Origin: Mesolinea sp040772305
GTDB taxonomy: Bacteria; Chloroflexota; Anaerolineae; Anaerolineales; Anaerolineaceae
Assembly (NCBI GenBank): GCA_040772305.1
Contig: JAXGYK010000001.1
Coordinates: forward strand, 1,116,001 to 1,180,000
Length of the DNA: 64,000 bases
Direction of reading: 5' to 3'
The notes beneath the pieces are model-generated. The model was not told where the DNA came from. It ran no database searches and saw nothing but the letters and a program-made list of their open reading frames with translations. The position numbers were made by a program, and so were the translations under genes. This document shows positions 51,746 through 60,726 of this stretch, piece by piece. The stretch's first letter is position 1. Each line of letters opens with the position of its first letter.

Positions 51746-53266
51746 TTATTCGTATAGCCAGGCAGTTTGTGCGTTGAGGTTATAGGCATTATACAGGGTT
51801 TGAGAAAGCCGGGCGATGATGCGGTTGCCCCGTTCAAAGAGCAGCTGCTGCGGAGTGTGGATGAAAAAGACTGCCACATAGTCCCCTCCCGGGGTAAAAA
51901 TGACTCCCGAGTCACTCATAGTACGCAGCAGACCATCCGTATCTACCACCCAGCCATGTTTGTGCGCGGCGCGGGCTTCTGGCGGTAAACCAGCTTCAAT
52001 CAAAACCCCAATTTGGTTCTTTGACATAAGCTCGAGCATCGATTTACATTCTGCCTCGCTCACGCTCCCTTCAAAAAGGAGTTCTGTTCCGCTGGAGCAG
52101 CGGTAGATTCTGGCCAGGAGGTCGCCCATTTCCGAAGGCACGGTTTGGTTAAAAAAGTCCGGGTCCAGGTAAATGTCGCGGCGGGAATTTGCAGGGGTTT
52201 CGATACGTTCCAAAAGCACAGAACCGGGTAAAAAGTAGCCAGCCATAAAGGTATTTTGATACCCTAACTCACGCATATCCCGGGTTACTACCAAAGGCCC
52301 GTGGGTTTCGTCCATAAGGTAGCGCATCAGGGCATCGCTGGCATCGTTACTGCTGCGATACATCATTGCCTGCAGCCAACCAAGCGCCAGGTTGCCGATT
52401 GGTTCATCCAGGCGTCGATATGCGGAAACCATAATGGGAATTTTGATTGTGCTCGCTCCGGAATAAGCCACATCGGGCGGAACATGTTCGTAGTTCTGAA
52501 CCGCCAGGTGAGTGCTCAGCCCGTCACTGAGACGTTGCGTATAGACTTCAACCAGGCCATCAAAACCCTCAGCCCGAATATTGGCTTCAAGTGCCAGGCT
52601 CAGCATCTCAGGTTCCAAGGGCGGTATTGGCGTTTGGACGATCTCTAAATCCACACTGCGCTGGCTGGGGCTGCGTAAAGCCGCTTCAATGGCAGCCAGG
52701 CTGCCCGTCAAATCTGCCTTGCTGCCCGCTGTGCCGGGTGTAAAGTTTGTGTTTTGCAGGTAGGGCAGCGGGGCCTGAGCGTGCTGGTCATAACGCATCG
52801 GGATTATTGACTCTAAAAAAGCCTGCGTTGCTCCAGTTTGCCATTCGGCCAGAAGTTCAAAGTCTTGCTCCAGAGCTGAAATTTCTGTACCCCAAAGGTG
52901 GTCCCACCAGCTGTTTCCCTTTGCAGCGCTGCGTATTTGAGTCAAGGTGCGGGAATAATCGGCTTGAAAGCCCAGTTCGGAGGGGCTAAACTGCATCCGG
53001 GCGCCGTTGTAGCGCAACTCCACCGGCAGTTCAAAAACAGCCTGAAGCCGCTCAATAGCGGCGGTTTCGTCCATATTGCCTACCGGAATACCTGCCACCG
53101 TGACACCCGGCGGCAAGCGATAAGTTTCTGCGCGGAAGCTTTTTGCATCGCTAATGGCAAGAAATAAGGCAAACAAGATGAAGAGTGCGCCAAATGCAGC
53201 AATGAAAAGGCGCATTCCGCGGTTATTCTTTTTTACGCGTTTAGTACGCAATTTTGCTTTCCTCAC
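51746..53266 (-). CDS. Class A beta-lactamase-like serine hydrolase with VanW-type peptidoglycan-binding domain
   Basis: 506 residues from GTG 53266, which stands seven bases after a TAGAAT (53274-53279); ATG 53287 and ATG 53215 are alternatives. A basic N-terminus and one membrane helix are followed by a PG_binding_4-like domain (VTVAGIPVGNMDETAAIERL). The C-terminal ~280 residues resemble class A beta-lactamases: GASTIKIPI carries the Ser-x-x-Lys pair, RSSNDASDAL the Ser-Asp-Asn-like element, and HKHGWV a Lys-x-Gly-like element. It could be a cell-wall-acting hydrolase; resistance is not implied. Confidence 0.8.
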   Translation of the reverse strand: MRKAKLRTKRVKKNNRGMRLFIAAFGALFILFALFLAISDAKSFRAETYRLPPGVTVAGIPVGNMDETAAIERLQAVFELPVELRYNGARMQFSPSELGFQADYSRTLTQIRSAAKGNSWWDHLWGTEISALEQDFELLAEWQTGATQAFLESIIPMRYDQHAQAPLPYLQNTNFTPGTAGSKADLTGSLAAIEAALRSPSQRSVDLEIVQTPIPPLEPEMLSLALEANIRAEGFDGLVEVYTQRLSDGLSTHLAVQNYEHVPPDVAYSGASTIKIPIMVSAYRRLDEPIGNLALGWLQAMMYRSSNDASDALMRYLMDETHGPLVVTRDMRELGYQNTFMAGYFLPGSVLLERIETPANSRRDIYLDPDFFNQTVPSEMGDLLARIYRCSSGTELLFEGSVSEAECKSMLELMSKNQIGVLIEAGLPPEARAAHKHGWVVDTDGLLRTMSDSGVIFTPGGDYVAVFFIHTPQQLLFERGNRIIARLSQTLYNAYNLNAQTAWLYE

Positions 53267-53273
53267 GCCGCAA

Positions 53274-53310
53274 ATTCTACCACCCATGGTCTTATTGGCG
53301 CTGATATAAT
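53274..53310. promoter_or_regulatory. Divergent promoter region for two envelope genes
   Basis: On the minus strand TAGAAT (53274-53279) is seven bases from GTG 53266. On the plus strand TATAAT (53305-53310) is nine bases from ATG 53320. Neither gene has a Shine-Dalgarno sequence, so both transcripts should have no or nearly no leader. Confidence 0.5.
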
Positions 53311-53319
53311 AAATATAGT

Positions 53320-53820
53320 ATGCAGCATACTCCAAGTTCGCGGCCGCAAATCTCGGTCCTTTCAATGGTTTTGGCTGTTTTTCTGGCCTTGGTGCTCTTA
53401 GGCATCGCATATTTGCTCCTGCGTGGTTTTGGCAGGATAGCTAAGCCATTACCAGGCACAACAGGTGCCGTAATCACGCTTATTCCGGCTCCTACACATA
53501 CAGCTACTTCTTCAGTGCCCACGCTTATCTTTACGCCAACCCCGGGAGAACCTTTCTTAGCAACCGGTATGATGGGTCTGGGAGCTTATGTAAAAGTTGC
53601 TGATACCAAAGGAGCGGGCTTGCGTGTGCGGGCCAGTGGCAGTACCTCTGCGGCTTCCAATTTTGTTGCCATGGACGAAGAAGTCTTTTTGGTAATTGGT
53701 GGCCCTGAACAATCGGATGGCTATACCTGGTGGCAATTAGAAGCTCCTTACGACAAAAACCGGGCTGGCTGGGCAGTGAGCAGCTTTTTGCAAGTGATTG
53801 AAACGGACTCAGCACCATAG
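53320..53820 (+). CDS. Membrane-anchored protein with SH3b domain
   Basis: 166 residues. A single membrane helix (about residues 13-34) is followed by a Pro/Thr-rich linker and a bacterial SH3 domain of about 75 residues (GAGLRVRASGSTSAASNF through WWQLEAPYDKNRAGWAVSSFL). SH3b domains bind cell-wall peptides. It is the first gene of an operon with a PP2C phosphatase and a response regulator, 11 bases before the next start. The signal sensed at the envelope could be passed to them, but that is inference. Confidence 0.82.
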   Translation: MQHTPSSRPQISVLSMVLAVFLALVLLGIAYLLLRGFGRIAKPLPGTTGAVITLIPAPTHTATSSVPTLIFTPTPGEPFLATGMMGLGAYVKVADTKGAGLRVRASGSTSAASNFVAMDEEVFLVIGGPEQSDGYTWWQLEAPYDKNRAGWAVSSFLQVIETDSAP

Positions 53821-53831
53821 CGAGGCAAAGC

Positions 53832-54707
53832 GTGAAGATTTTTTCCAGCAAACCCCAGCCCTCCTCAGAAAATGAAATGAATTCCCAGAGTGACATGACT
53901 CTGGAGGAAACCAGACCTTTCTTTGTGCCGCATGAATTACCAACACTCTGGGTGCAGTCTGCACAGAGTGCCGGGCGACAGCGCAGCCAAAATGAAGATG
54001 CAGTCTACGCTATGCAGCTTACCTTGCTTACCCCGGACAGCAGGCATGTCTTTGGCCTTTTTATGATTGCAGATGGAATGGGCGGGCATATCCACGGGGA
54101 ACTTGCCAGCAGTCTGGCAATTCAGGCGGCCAGCAATAGCCTCTATCGTACGGTCTTGGAACCCTTGCGCCTGGGACAACAAAAATTTGACGATGAGGAA
54201 CTTAGTCAGGCGCTCAATAATGCCATGCTGGCGGCACAAGAGCAGGTTTTAAAGCGCGCATCCGGCAGCGGAACTACGCTTACAATTGCAATTGTGCTTG
54301 ACCGCAATCTTTATTTTGCGCACGTTGGAGACTCGCGGCTTTACATTGCCCCTCACGGACAACCGCTTCAGGCTCTTACCCAGGATCATTCTCTGGTGCG
54401 CAGACTGATAGACTTGGGTCAAATATCTGCCTCTGATGCCAGCAAGCATCCCCAGCGGAACGTCCTCTTCCGGGCATTGGGACAGGAGGATGGTTTCAAA
54501 GCAGACTTAGGCGCGCTCAAGCTGGATCATCCCGTTAACCTTTTGCTCTGTTCGGACGGACTTTGGGGTTTGGTAAAGGATGAAAGCCTGGCTGAAACCC
54601 TGCGTGCCGCGCGTTGGTCCGATAAGATCGCGCAAAAGTTGATTAACATGGCCAATGCTGCGGGGGGAACAGATAACATCAGTGTGATCGCTGTTACGAT
54701 CACTTAG
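53832..54707 (+). CDS. PP2C-family Ser/Thr protein phosphatase
   Basis: 291 residues from GTG 53832 with GAGG upstream. Metal-binding motifs are complete: RSQNEDAVY (Asp of motif 1), MIADGMGGHIHG (Asp and Gly of the second), LLCSDGLWGLV and GGTDNISVIAV at the end. It removes phosphate from Ser/Thr with two Mn/Mg ions. No Ser/Thr kinase gene is in the window, so its partner is elsewhere. Confidence 0.92.
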   Translation: MKIFSSKPQPSSENEMNSQSDMTLEETRPFFVPHELPTLWVQSAQSAGRQRSQNEDAVYAMQLTLLTPDSRHVFGLFMIADGMGGHIHGELASSLAIQAASNSLYRTVLEPLRLGQQKFDDEELSQALNNAMLAAQEQVLKRASGSGTTLTIAIVLDRNLYFAHVGDSRLYIAPHGQPLQALTQDHSLVRRLIDLGQISASDASKHPQRNVLFRALGQEDGFKADLGALKLDHPVNLLLCSDGLWGLVKDESLAETLRAARWSDKIAQKLINMANAAGGTDNISVIAVTIT

Positions 54708-54714
54708 GAGAGCT

Positions 54715-55464
54715 ATGAACCTTGAGAATACCCAACGCCGCTACCGCATCCTCATTGTTGATGACGAAAAAGGTTTGGTAAAGATCATGCGCATGAACCT
54801 GGAGCACGATGGCTTTGAAGTTGTTGAGGCCAATAATGGCGCCCAGGCAATGGATAAATTACGCGCAATGATTCCAGATCTCGTTTTGCTGGACGTAATG
54901 ATGCCAGATATGGATGGATTTACTGTGCTGCGCATGATTCGGGAGGTAGGCCGCACTCCGGTTATTATGCTGACGGCAAAAGGCGAAGAGGCTGATAAGG
55001 TGAAGGGGCTGGAGTTGGGAGCCGACGATTATGTGACCAAGCCCTTTAGCCCACGTGAGCTCACCAGCCGCATCCGTGCCGTATTGCGCCGTGGAAACTT
55101 TGCCGACGAGCAGGATGATGGCCGTATTGATGTCGATGGCCGCCTGGTAATCGACTTTGGGCGTCGTCAGGTATTTATCCATGACGAAGAAGTACAGTTG
55201 CGTCCCACCGAGTATCGCTTGCTCTATCATTTGGTCAAAAACGCGGGATGGGTGCTTACACATGATCAGATTTTAGCTAAAGTGTGGGGGTACGAGTACG
55301 AAAACGAGCCGCACTACGTGCGCCTTTACATCAACTACCTGCGCAAAAAGCTGGAAGAAAACCCTGCTGAACCACGTTATATCCTTACCGAACGGGGTGT
55401 GGGTTATCGATTTGTCGATTACAAACGTACGGATTTACGGGCTGAGAACGAGCCGAAATCCTAA
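54715..55464 (+). CDS. OmpR/PhoB-family response regulator
   Basis: 249 residues. The receiver domain (about residues 10-125) has the acidic pair VDDE, phosphorylation Asp in LVLLDVMMPDMDG, Thr in MLTAK and Lys in YVTKPF. The DNA-binding domain follows with RPTEYRLLYHLVKN and VRLYINYLRKKLEE. AGGAG stands before the ATG, seven bases after the phosphatase stop. No histidine kinase is adjacent, so it is an orphan in this locus. Confidence 0.93.
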   Translation: MNLENTQRRYRILIVDDEKGLVKIMRMNLEHDGFEVVEANNGAQAMDKLRAMIPDLVLLDVMMPDMDGFTVLRMIREVGRTPVIMLTAKGEEADKVKGLELGADDYVTKPFSPRELTSRIRAVLRRGNFADEQDDGRIDVDGRLVIDFGRRQVFIHDEEVQLRPTEYRLLYHLVKNAGWVLTHDQILAKVWGYEYENEPHYVRLYINYLRKKLEENPAEPRYILTERGVGYRFVDYKRTDLRAENEPKS

Positions 55465-55549
55465 ATGGTTAGAACAGGCTGCCTTATGGTGGCCTTAATT
55501 AAAATAGAATATGAGGAAGTACTCACTTAAACTATAGCAACGGGAGGCT

Positions 55550-56482
55550 ATGATGGAAAAGAATACGGTCAAAGAAGTTCAAGTTGCAAAAACGAAGTCT
55601 GGTGGCTCCAAAGCACCTGTCCATGATACCCCACGTTGGACTCCTCGTCCGGAGCGTCCTCCGCTATCTAAGTCGCGTTACGAGAAAGAGCTGGGAAAAC
55701 TGCAGATTGAACTGGTAAAGATGCAGGGCTGGATCAAGGCAAAAGGACTCAAAGTAGTGGTGCTGTTTGAGGGCCGCGATGCAGCCGGCAAAGGGGGAGC
55801 TATTAAGCGGATTACCGAAACGCTCAACCCCCGAATTGTTAAGGTTGTAGCGCTTGCTACGCCCACAGAGCGCGAAACCACCCAATGGTATTTTCAGCGT
55901 TATGTAGAACATCTGCCTGCTGCTGGAGAGATGGTGCTTTTTGACCGCAGTTGGTACAACCGTGCTGGTGTTGAGCGGGTGATGGGTTTTTGCACCGAGC
56001 ATCAGGTAGAAGAATTTTTCCGCTCGGTACCGGAATTTGAAAAAATGCTGATTCGTTCCGGGATTATCCTCATTAAGTATTGGTTTAGTGTGAGCGATGA
56101 TGAGCAAGAACGCCGTTTTCAAGCACGGATCAACGATATTACACGGCGCTGGAAGCTGAGCCCGATGGACTTAGCCAGCCGCACTAAATGGGTCGATTAT
56201 TCGCGTGCCAAAGATGAGATGTTCCGCTATACCGATACAAAACAGAGTCCATGGTTTGTGGTGGACGCAGATGATAAAAAGTGGGCACGCTTAAATTGCA
56301 TCTACCACTTGCTTTCCATGATTCCCTACGAAGACATCACGCCCGAAAAAATCGTTTTGCCCCCGCGGCAGTCCGATGAAGCCTATGTGCGCACGCCCTA
56401 TCATGATCAGACGATTGTGCCTGATTATCCGTTGCCGCCTGAGGAAAAGAAGCCTAAACAAAAGAAAGCTGGAAAAAACTAA
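55550..56482 (+). CDS. ppk2: Polyphosphate kinase 2 (PPK2)
   Basis: 310 residues, with ATG 55553 as alternative start; GGGAGG precedes. PPK2 uses polyphosphate to phosphorylate nucleoside diphosphates (or the reverse). Walker A is EGRDAAGKGGAIKRI (about residues 68-82), and FDRSWYNRAGVERVMGF carries Walker B and the lid Arg. DYSRAKDEMF and SPWFVVDADDKKWARLN are typical of class I. The first 40 residues are a polar extension. It converges with tatD. Confidence 0.93.
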   Translation: MMEKNTVKEVQVAKTKSGGSKAPVHDTPRWTPRPERPPLSKSRYEKELGKLQIELVKMQGWIKAKGLKVVVLFEGRDAAGKGGAIKRITETLNPRIVKVVALATPTERETTQWYFQRYVEHLPAAGEMVLFDRSWYNRAGVERVMGFCTEHQVEEFFRSVPEFEKMLIRSGIILIKYWFSVSDDEQERRFQARINDITRRWKLSPMDLASRTKWVDYSRAKDEMFRYTDTKQSPWFVVDADDKKWARLNCIYHLLSMIPYEDITPEKIVLPPRQSDEAYVRTPYHDQTIVPDYPLPPEEKKPKQKKAGKN

Positions 56483-56483
56483 G

Positions 56484-57290
56484 TCAGACAATCCCAAAAA
56501 CACGGCGTGCATTTGCCGTGGTTATAGCGCCAATTTCTGCGGCATCCTTTTGATGCAGATTTGCCAGCGTTTCAATGATCAGAGGGATATTCCCAGGCTC
56601 GTTGCGCTTGCCACGGTAAGGGTGTGGAGTAAGGTAAGGAGCATCGGTTTCGGTGAGCAGCTGCGATAGTGGTAAACCGCTGCAGATTTCACGACGTAAA
56701 TCAGCGTTCGCATAGGTAATCGGCCCCCCTATTCCAAAACAGAAGCCTTCTGCACCAAGGGCAGCTGCCATTGCGGAACTTCCGCTAAAGGCATGCAGTA
56801 CGCCAGGGTTTTGGCGCAGCCTGCTGCCGAAGGGCAAGCTTTGAATCCAATCTAAAAGGATGGCTTGTGTATCGGCATCTGCGTCGCGATTATGCACAAT
56901 AATGGGCAGTTCAAGCTCTTTGGCAAGCGCCAATTGGGCAATAAAAACCTCCCGCTGCACCACTTGTGGAGCCAAATTACGATAGTAGTCCAGCCCAATC
57001 TCTCCCAACGCTCGAACGCCGGGCTGGCTGGCCAGCTGGCGCAGAGCCAGGAGAGCATCTTTGTTTGAACACGCTGCGCTGTAATGCGGATGAAATCCGC
57101 AGGCTGCGTAAACACGCCCGGGCCAAAGTGATGCCAAGTGCAAAGCTGATTGGGATGAAGCCAGGTCTACCCCCGGATTAATCAGAAAAGCAAGCCCGCT
57201 TGTCCTTGCCCGCTCTAATACAGCATCGCGGTCCTCATCAAATGCATCAAAATCCAAGTGGCAGTGTGTGTCTGCGTAGATCATGTTCAT
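56484..57290 (-). CDS. tatD: TatD-family metal-dependent DNase
   Basis: 268 residues. MIYADTHCHLDFDAFDEDRD gives the two metal-binding His near the N-terminus, GEIGLDYYRN the metal-binding Glu, PIIVHNRDADAD and LHAFSGS further His, and LTETDAPYLTPHPYRGKRNEP the final Asp. TatD proteins are 3'-5' exonucleases acting on DNA and RNA ends. It is divergent from mnmA. Confidence 0.93.
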   Translation of the reverse strand: MNMIYADTHCHLDFDAFDEDRDAVLERARTSGLAFLINPGVDLASSQSALHLASLWPGRVYAACGFHPHYSAACSNKDALLALRQLASQPGVRALGEIGLDYYRNLAPQVVQREVFIAQLALAKELELPIIVHNRDADADTQAILLDWIQSLPFGSRLRQNPGVLHAFSGSSAMAAALGAEGFCFGIGGPITYANADLRREICSGLPLSQLLTETDAPYLTPHPYRGKRNEPGNIPLIIETLANLHQKDAAEIGAITTANARRVFGIV

Positions 57291-57389
57291 GGTTCTCAGC
57301 GCCTCAGGTTAGCAGATCCATTTCGGAAGAAATCAGTCGGGTTTGATTGTATCCGTTTTATCCAAGCTGGGGTTCCAGAGGCTTCACGG

Positions 57390-57395
57390 TAAAAT
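57390..57395 (+). promoter_or_regulatory. -10 box for a predicted leaderless mnmA mRNA
   Basis: TAAAAT ending exactly seven bases before ATG 57403. No matching -35 box was found and there is no Shine-Dalgarno sequence in the seven bases. Confidence 0.5.
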
Positions 57396-57402
57396 AGATC
57401 AG

Positions 57403-58470
57403 ATGAACAAAAGTGCTGGAAAAAAAGCGTGGGTTGCTCTGAGCGGAGGAGTAGATAGCAGTGTTGCAGCGTTTTTGCTGAAAGAGGCCGGCTATGCGGT
57501 GGAAGCTGTATATTTGCGCCTATGGGAATTGCCCGGTCAGCAGACAAGTTTGCAAGCTGCGCAGGCGGTTGCAGACTATTTAGGCATCCCTCTTTCGGTT
57601 TTTGATTGGCGACAAATCTTCAAGAATCAGGTGGTAGAACACTACCTTACAGCACTTGCGCGTAACCGCACACCTAACCCTTGTGTATATTGCAATCAGG
57701 TAATTAAATGGGGACGATTACTGGAACAGGCCCTAGAAAACAGGGCTGCATTGCTTGCATCGGGACATTACGCACGTTTGGAATATGATGCAGCAGGATT
57801 ACCCCTTTTGTATAAAGCTGCCGATGCCAGTAAGGATCAGAGCTATTTTTTGGCGGCTTTGCCCCGTACTAGCCTGGCAGCAATGTGTTTGCCATTGGCA
57901 GCCTACACAAAGGCGGAAGTTCGTTCCATTGCTGCAGAAATAAACTTACCCAGCCGTCAATCGCAGGAAAGTGAAGACCTCTGCTTTCTGGCAGGTAAAG
58001 ACCAAGTAGCCTTTCTGCGCGAACACGCGCCTCATTTGCTGGAGCCGGGGCCCATAGAGGATCTTCACGGCAAAGAACTGGGCCAGCATCAGGGTTTGGC
58101 ACTGTACACTATTGGTCAGCGCAAGGGTATTGGCCTTTCGGCTTCCCAGCCTTATTATGTATTGGCAAAAGAACAGACAACGAATACTTTACGAGTTGGT
58201 TGGAGCGATGCCCTGCCCAGGAATGCAGTGCAAACCGGACCGGTTAATTGGCTGGTTTCGCAGCTGCCCGGAGCGCAGGATTTGGTGGAAGTCAAGATAC
58301 GCTCTGCAGCTCGCCCGGTGCAAGCGCGTTGCAAAATCCTGAGTACTGGTGATATGATAGCCAAGCTCGAAAAACCATTGCGAGACATTACTGCCGGCCA
58401 GCTTTTGACGCTTTATCAAGGCCAGCTTTGTCTGGGAAGTGCGGAGATTCAGGCCGCATTGAACTTATAG
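57403..58470 (+). CDS. mnmA: tRNA-specific 2-thiouridylase MnmA
   Basis: 355 residues from ATG 57403; the longer reading from 57343 crosses the promoter. MnmA thiolates U34 of Lys, Glu and Gln tRNAs. The PP-loop VALSGGVDSSVAAFLL binds ATP, TPNPCVYCNQVIKWG holds the first catalytic Cys, and SQESEDLCFL the second. KGIGLSASQPYYVL is in the C-terminal part. It is followed by a small membrane protein gene. Confidence 0.95.
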   Translation: MNKSAGKKAWVALSGGVDSSVAAFLLKEAGYAVEAVYLRLWELPGQQTSLQAAQAVADYLGIPLSVFDWRQIFKNQVVEHYLTALARNRTPNPCVYCNQVIKWGRLLEQALENRAALLASGHYARLEYDAAGLPLLYKAADASKDQSYFLAALPRTSLAAMCLPLAAYTKAEVRSIAAEINLPSRQSQESEDLCFLAGKDQVAFLREHAPHLLEPGPIEDLHGKELGQHQGLALYTIGQRKGIGLSASQPYYVLAKEQTTNTLRVGWSDALPRNAVQTGPVNWLVSQLPGAQDLVEVKIRSAARPVQARCKILSTGDMIAKLEKPLRDITAGQLLTLYQGQLCLGSAEIQAALNL

Positions 58471-58477
58471 GAATCAA

Positions 58478-58759
58478 ATGAATCCATCCGTTTTAATTGT
58501 GGGGGCAATCATCGCCACCTTGCTTGGCGCTCTTTTCCATCTGTGGAAGGACGGCGGGCTTGGACGACTTGTACTTTACTTGTTCCTAGCCTGGTTAGGC
58601 TTTTTTGGGGGTCACTTTTTAAGCCGCGCTATTGGGTTTAATTGGTTTATGCTCGGCCAACTGCGTCTGGGCGGCGGTATTATTCTGGCAGTTTTGGTTC
58701 TTCTTCTTGGCCACTGGCTAAGCCTTATTGATCCCCAGGGACGCAAAAATCATGGATGA
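58478..58759 (+). CDS. Small membrane protein, 93 aa, function unknown
   Basis: Three hydrophobic helices (about residues 3-20, 30-47 and 62-82) with conserved-looking Gly-rich turns (DGGLGRL, GGHFLSR). It starts seven bases after mnmA and overlaps the next gene by eight bases, so it belongs to the mnmA-trmI transcript. I know no function. Confidence 0.6.
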   Translation: MNPSVLIVGAIIATLLGALFHLWKDGGLGRLVLYLFLAWLGFFGGHFLSRAIGFNWFMLGQLRLGGGIILAVLVLLLGHWLSLIDPQGRKNHG

Positions 58760-59603
58760 GCAAGTTTGCGATGATGGTTTAGCGCATGCAGGCCACCTCG
58801 TTCAGCTGCAGGGCAGCGGCCACAAGGCGCACTTGCTGACCTTAGTCCCTGGCCAGGTTCTCCAAACCCATCGAGGTGTGATTCGTCACGACGATATTAT
58901 CGGCAAGCCCTGGGGCAGCCGTCTGGAGAGTCATCAGGGCAACCCCTTTTATCTTTTTAAGCCTGGTCTTGCTGACCTGATCAGTCAAACAAAACGCAGT
59001 ACACAAATTATGTACCCTAAGGAGATAGGGTATGTCCTGGTGAAGTTAGGGGTGGGGCCAGGAACGCGTGTCCTGGAATGCGGTACAGGCAGCGGCGGGC
59101 TGACCACTGCATTGGCTTATTTGGTCGGTGACAGTGGCAGGGTTTATTCCTACGAGCGCAACCCGGGTCCGCAGGAGATTGCCAAGGCTAATCTCACAAA
59201 ACTTGGCTTAGAGAAAAGGGTCAGCTTTCGTTGCGCTGATGCAGCGGATGGCTTTGAAGAGCGTAACCTGGATGCCCTCTTTTTAGACCTTCCCAACCCT
59301 TACGATTACCTGCCACAGGTGCGGGCAAGCCTGAAAGGCGGGGCACATCTGGGTATGATCCTGCCTACCAGCAATCAGGTCATTCTTACCTTGGAAGCGC
59401 TTAAAAACGCCAATTTTGTGTCTGTAGAAGTGCTTGAGATCCTTATTCGCTTCTGGAAGAACGATTGGCTGCACTTTAGGCCCGTGGATCGCATGATTGC
59501 GCATACGGGCTATCTGATATTTGCCAGACCCGTTGATGTCCTGATTGAAGAGGACAGCCCAAAGCAGCAGGATGAGGAAGAGGCCGAAACAGAGGAAAAA
59601 TGA
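58752..59603 (+). CDS. trmI: tRNA (adenine-N1)-methyltransferase, TrmI family
   Basis: 283 residues from ATG 58752, inside the end of the membrane protein gene. An N-terminal beta domain (HLVQLQGSGHKAHLL) is followed by a class I methyltransferase: ECGTGSGGLTTALA binds SAM (about residue 112), and DALFLDLPNPYDYL is motif IV. It methylates A58 in the T loop of tRNA. The C-terminus is acidic and Gln/Glu-rich. Confidence 0.9.
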   Translation: MDEQVCDDGLAHAGHLVQLQGSGHKAHLLTLVPGQVLQTHRGVIRHDDIIGKPWGSRLESHQGNPFYLFKPGLADLISQTKRSTQIMYPKEIGYVLVKLGVGPGTRVLECGTGSGGLTTALAYLVGDSGRVYSYERNPGPQEIAKANLTKLGLEKRVSFRCADAADGFEERNLDALFLDLPNPYDYLPQVRASLKGGAHLGMILPTSNQVILTLEALKNANFVSVEVLEILIRFWKNDWLHFRPVDRMIAHTGYLIFARPVDVLIEEDSPKQQDEEEAETEEK

Positions 59604-59610
59604 GACTCAA

Positions 59611-60213
59611 ATGGGCAAATTGGGGATTCCTGAAGACCTAAATAATCGACTGGCAAATTGGCGGGATGGAATCGTTATTCCGCAGGAGCAATTTAAACCC
59701 AAAGATTGGACAAAGACTGCTGAGGCTGCCGTACTCATGCCGCTCTTTGTGGATGAAGATGGCTGGCACTTACTGCTGACCCGTCGTACAGATCATGTGG
59801 AGACGCATAAGGGACAGGTTTCTTTTCCCGGCGGTGCGCGTGATCCTGAAGACAGCGACCTGGTGCAAACTGCTCTTCGTGAAGCCTGGGAAGAAGTAGG
59901 GCTTGCCCCGCAGGATGTACAGGTGCTAGGCTGTCTGCCGCCAATGGCATTGGTTTCTCATTTTGTCGTCACTCCGGTAGCGGGTATGATACCCTGGCCT
60001 TATCCGCTGAAGCTCTCCCGCGATGAAGTTTCGCGTGTGTTCAGTATTCCCTTGGACTGGCTTGCGGATCCTGCGAACCGATATACCCTTGAACATGACC
60101 ACGAAGGCCAGCGTTGGCCGGTACTCTATTACCAGCCCTACGATGGGGAAGTACTCTGGGGTGCAAGTGCCTATATGACCAGCCAGCTTTTGCATTTGAT
60201 CACTGCTGCCTAA
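59611..60213 (+). CDS. NUDIX hydrolase, coenzyme A pyrophosphatase-like
   Basis: 200 residues from ATG 59611, eight bases after trmI. LLLTRRTDHVETHKGQVSFPGG is the UPF0035 motif of CoA pyrophosphatases, and the Nudix box is GGARDPEDSDLVQTALREAWEEVG with the REAWEE core. It would split CoA or its derivatives to phosphopantetheine and 3',5'-ADP. It is the last gene of the mnmA-trmI group. Confidence 0.9.
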   Translation: MGKLGIPEDLNNRLANWRDGIVIPQEQFKPKDWTKTAEAAVLMPLFVDEDGWHLLLTRRTDHVETHKGQVSFPGGARDPEDSDLVQTALREAWEEVGLAPQDVQVLGCLPPMALVSHFVVTPVAGMIPWPYPLKLSRDEVSRVFSIPLDWLADPANRYTLEHDHEGQRWPVLYYQPYDGEVLWGASAYMTSQLLHLITAA

Positions 60214-60280
60214 GTTTTGCGGTTCCACCCCCCAAATTCAAGCTGCTTGCATATAATCGCCGAAAAAGGAGGATGAAATA

Positions 60281-60655
60281 ATGCCTGTACGTCGTATGTC
60301 GCTAAAGAAATGGATTGTAGGTAATTACGAACGCCTTAGCGTGGAAGACCGCGCTCGCTATGGTGATATGGTCATTGTGACTGCCAACGGAACCTATTCC
60401 GGCAAGGCCGTGTGGGGCGCTGAGGATATGGAAAAGGAGCTGGCGTTTAAGATCAATGCCTGGGTTGAGTCTTACCGGGACCAGATCCGGCAACTTCCGG
60501 ATTTGGGAGATTTTGATGGTTTTATTGAGCTGCAGGACGTAACCTGGAAGTATCCGGGCGGGGAAGAGCATATTCCCTACATCACATTTTTTATGGACCA
60601 GGTTATTGCTGTTTACACCACGGAATACCCGGATCAGTTTGATTGGAAAAAGTAA
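60281..60655 (+). CDS. Conserved-looking protein, 124 aa, function unknown
   Basis: A soluble protein, rich in aromatic residues and acid, with segments VEDRARYGDMVIVTANGTYSG and PYITFFMDQVIAVYTTEYP. No signal peptide or known motif. It has a strong AAAAAGGAGG site before the ATG and a TATAAT (60252-60257) upstream, so it is well expressed. I recognise no family. Confidence 0.6.
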   Translation: MPVRRMSLKKWIVGNYERLSVEDRARYGDMVIVTANGTYSGKAVWGAEDMEKELAFKINAWVESYRDQIRQLPDLGDFDGFIELQDVTWKYPGGEEHIPYITFFMDQVIAVYTTEYPDQFDWKK

Positions 60656-60661
60656 AAATAT

Positions 60662-60690
60662 AAGGGCTGCCTATTTGAAAGACAGCCCTT
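60662..60690. terminator. Bidirectional terminator
   Basis: AAGGGCTG (60662-60669) pairs with CAGCCCTT (60683-60690) with a 13-base loop, and T follows. It separates the 124-aa gene from the convergent bL25 gene. Confidence 0.7.
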
Positions 60691-60726
60691 TTCAAAGAAA
60701 CAGCGGTTAACGATAAAAGACTGAGC

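Noticed and set aside
51746..53266. Antibiotic resistance beta-lactamase
   Set aside because: The catalytic domain is fused to a membrane anchor and a VanW-type wall-binding domain, which points to a cell-wall role; resistance cannot be inferred.
53320..55464. Reading the PP2C and SH3b genes as a complete Ser/Thr kinase signalling locus
   Set aside because: No kinase catalytic motifs (HRD, DFG) occur in any frame here.
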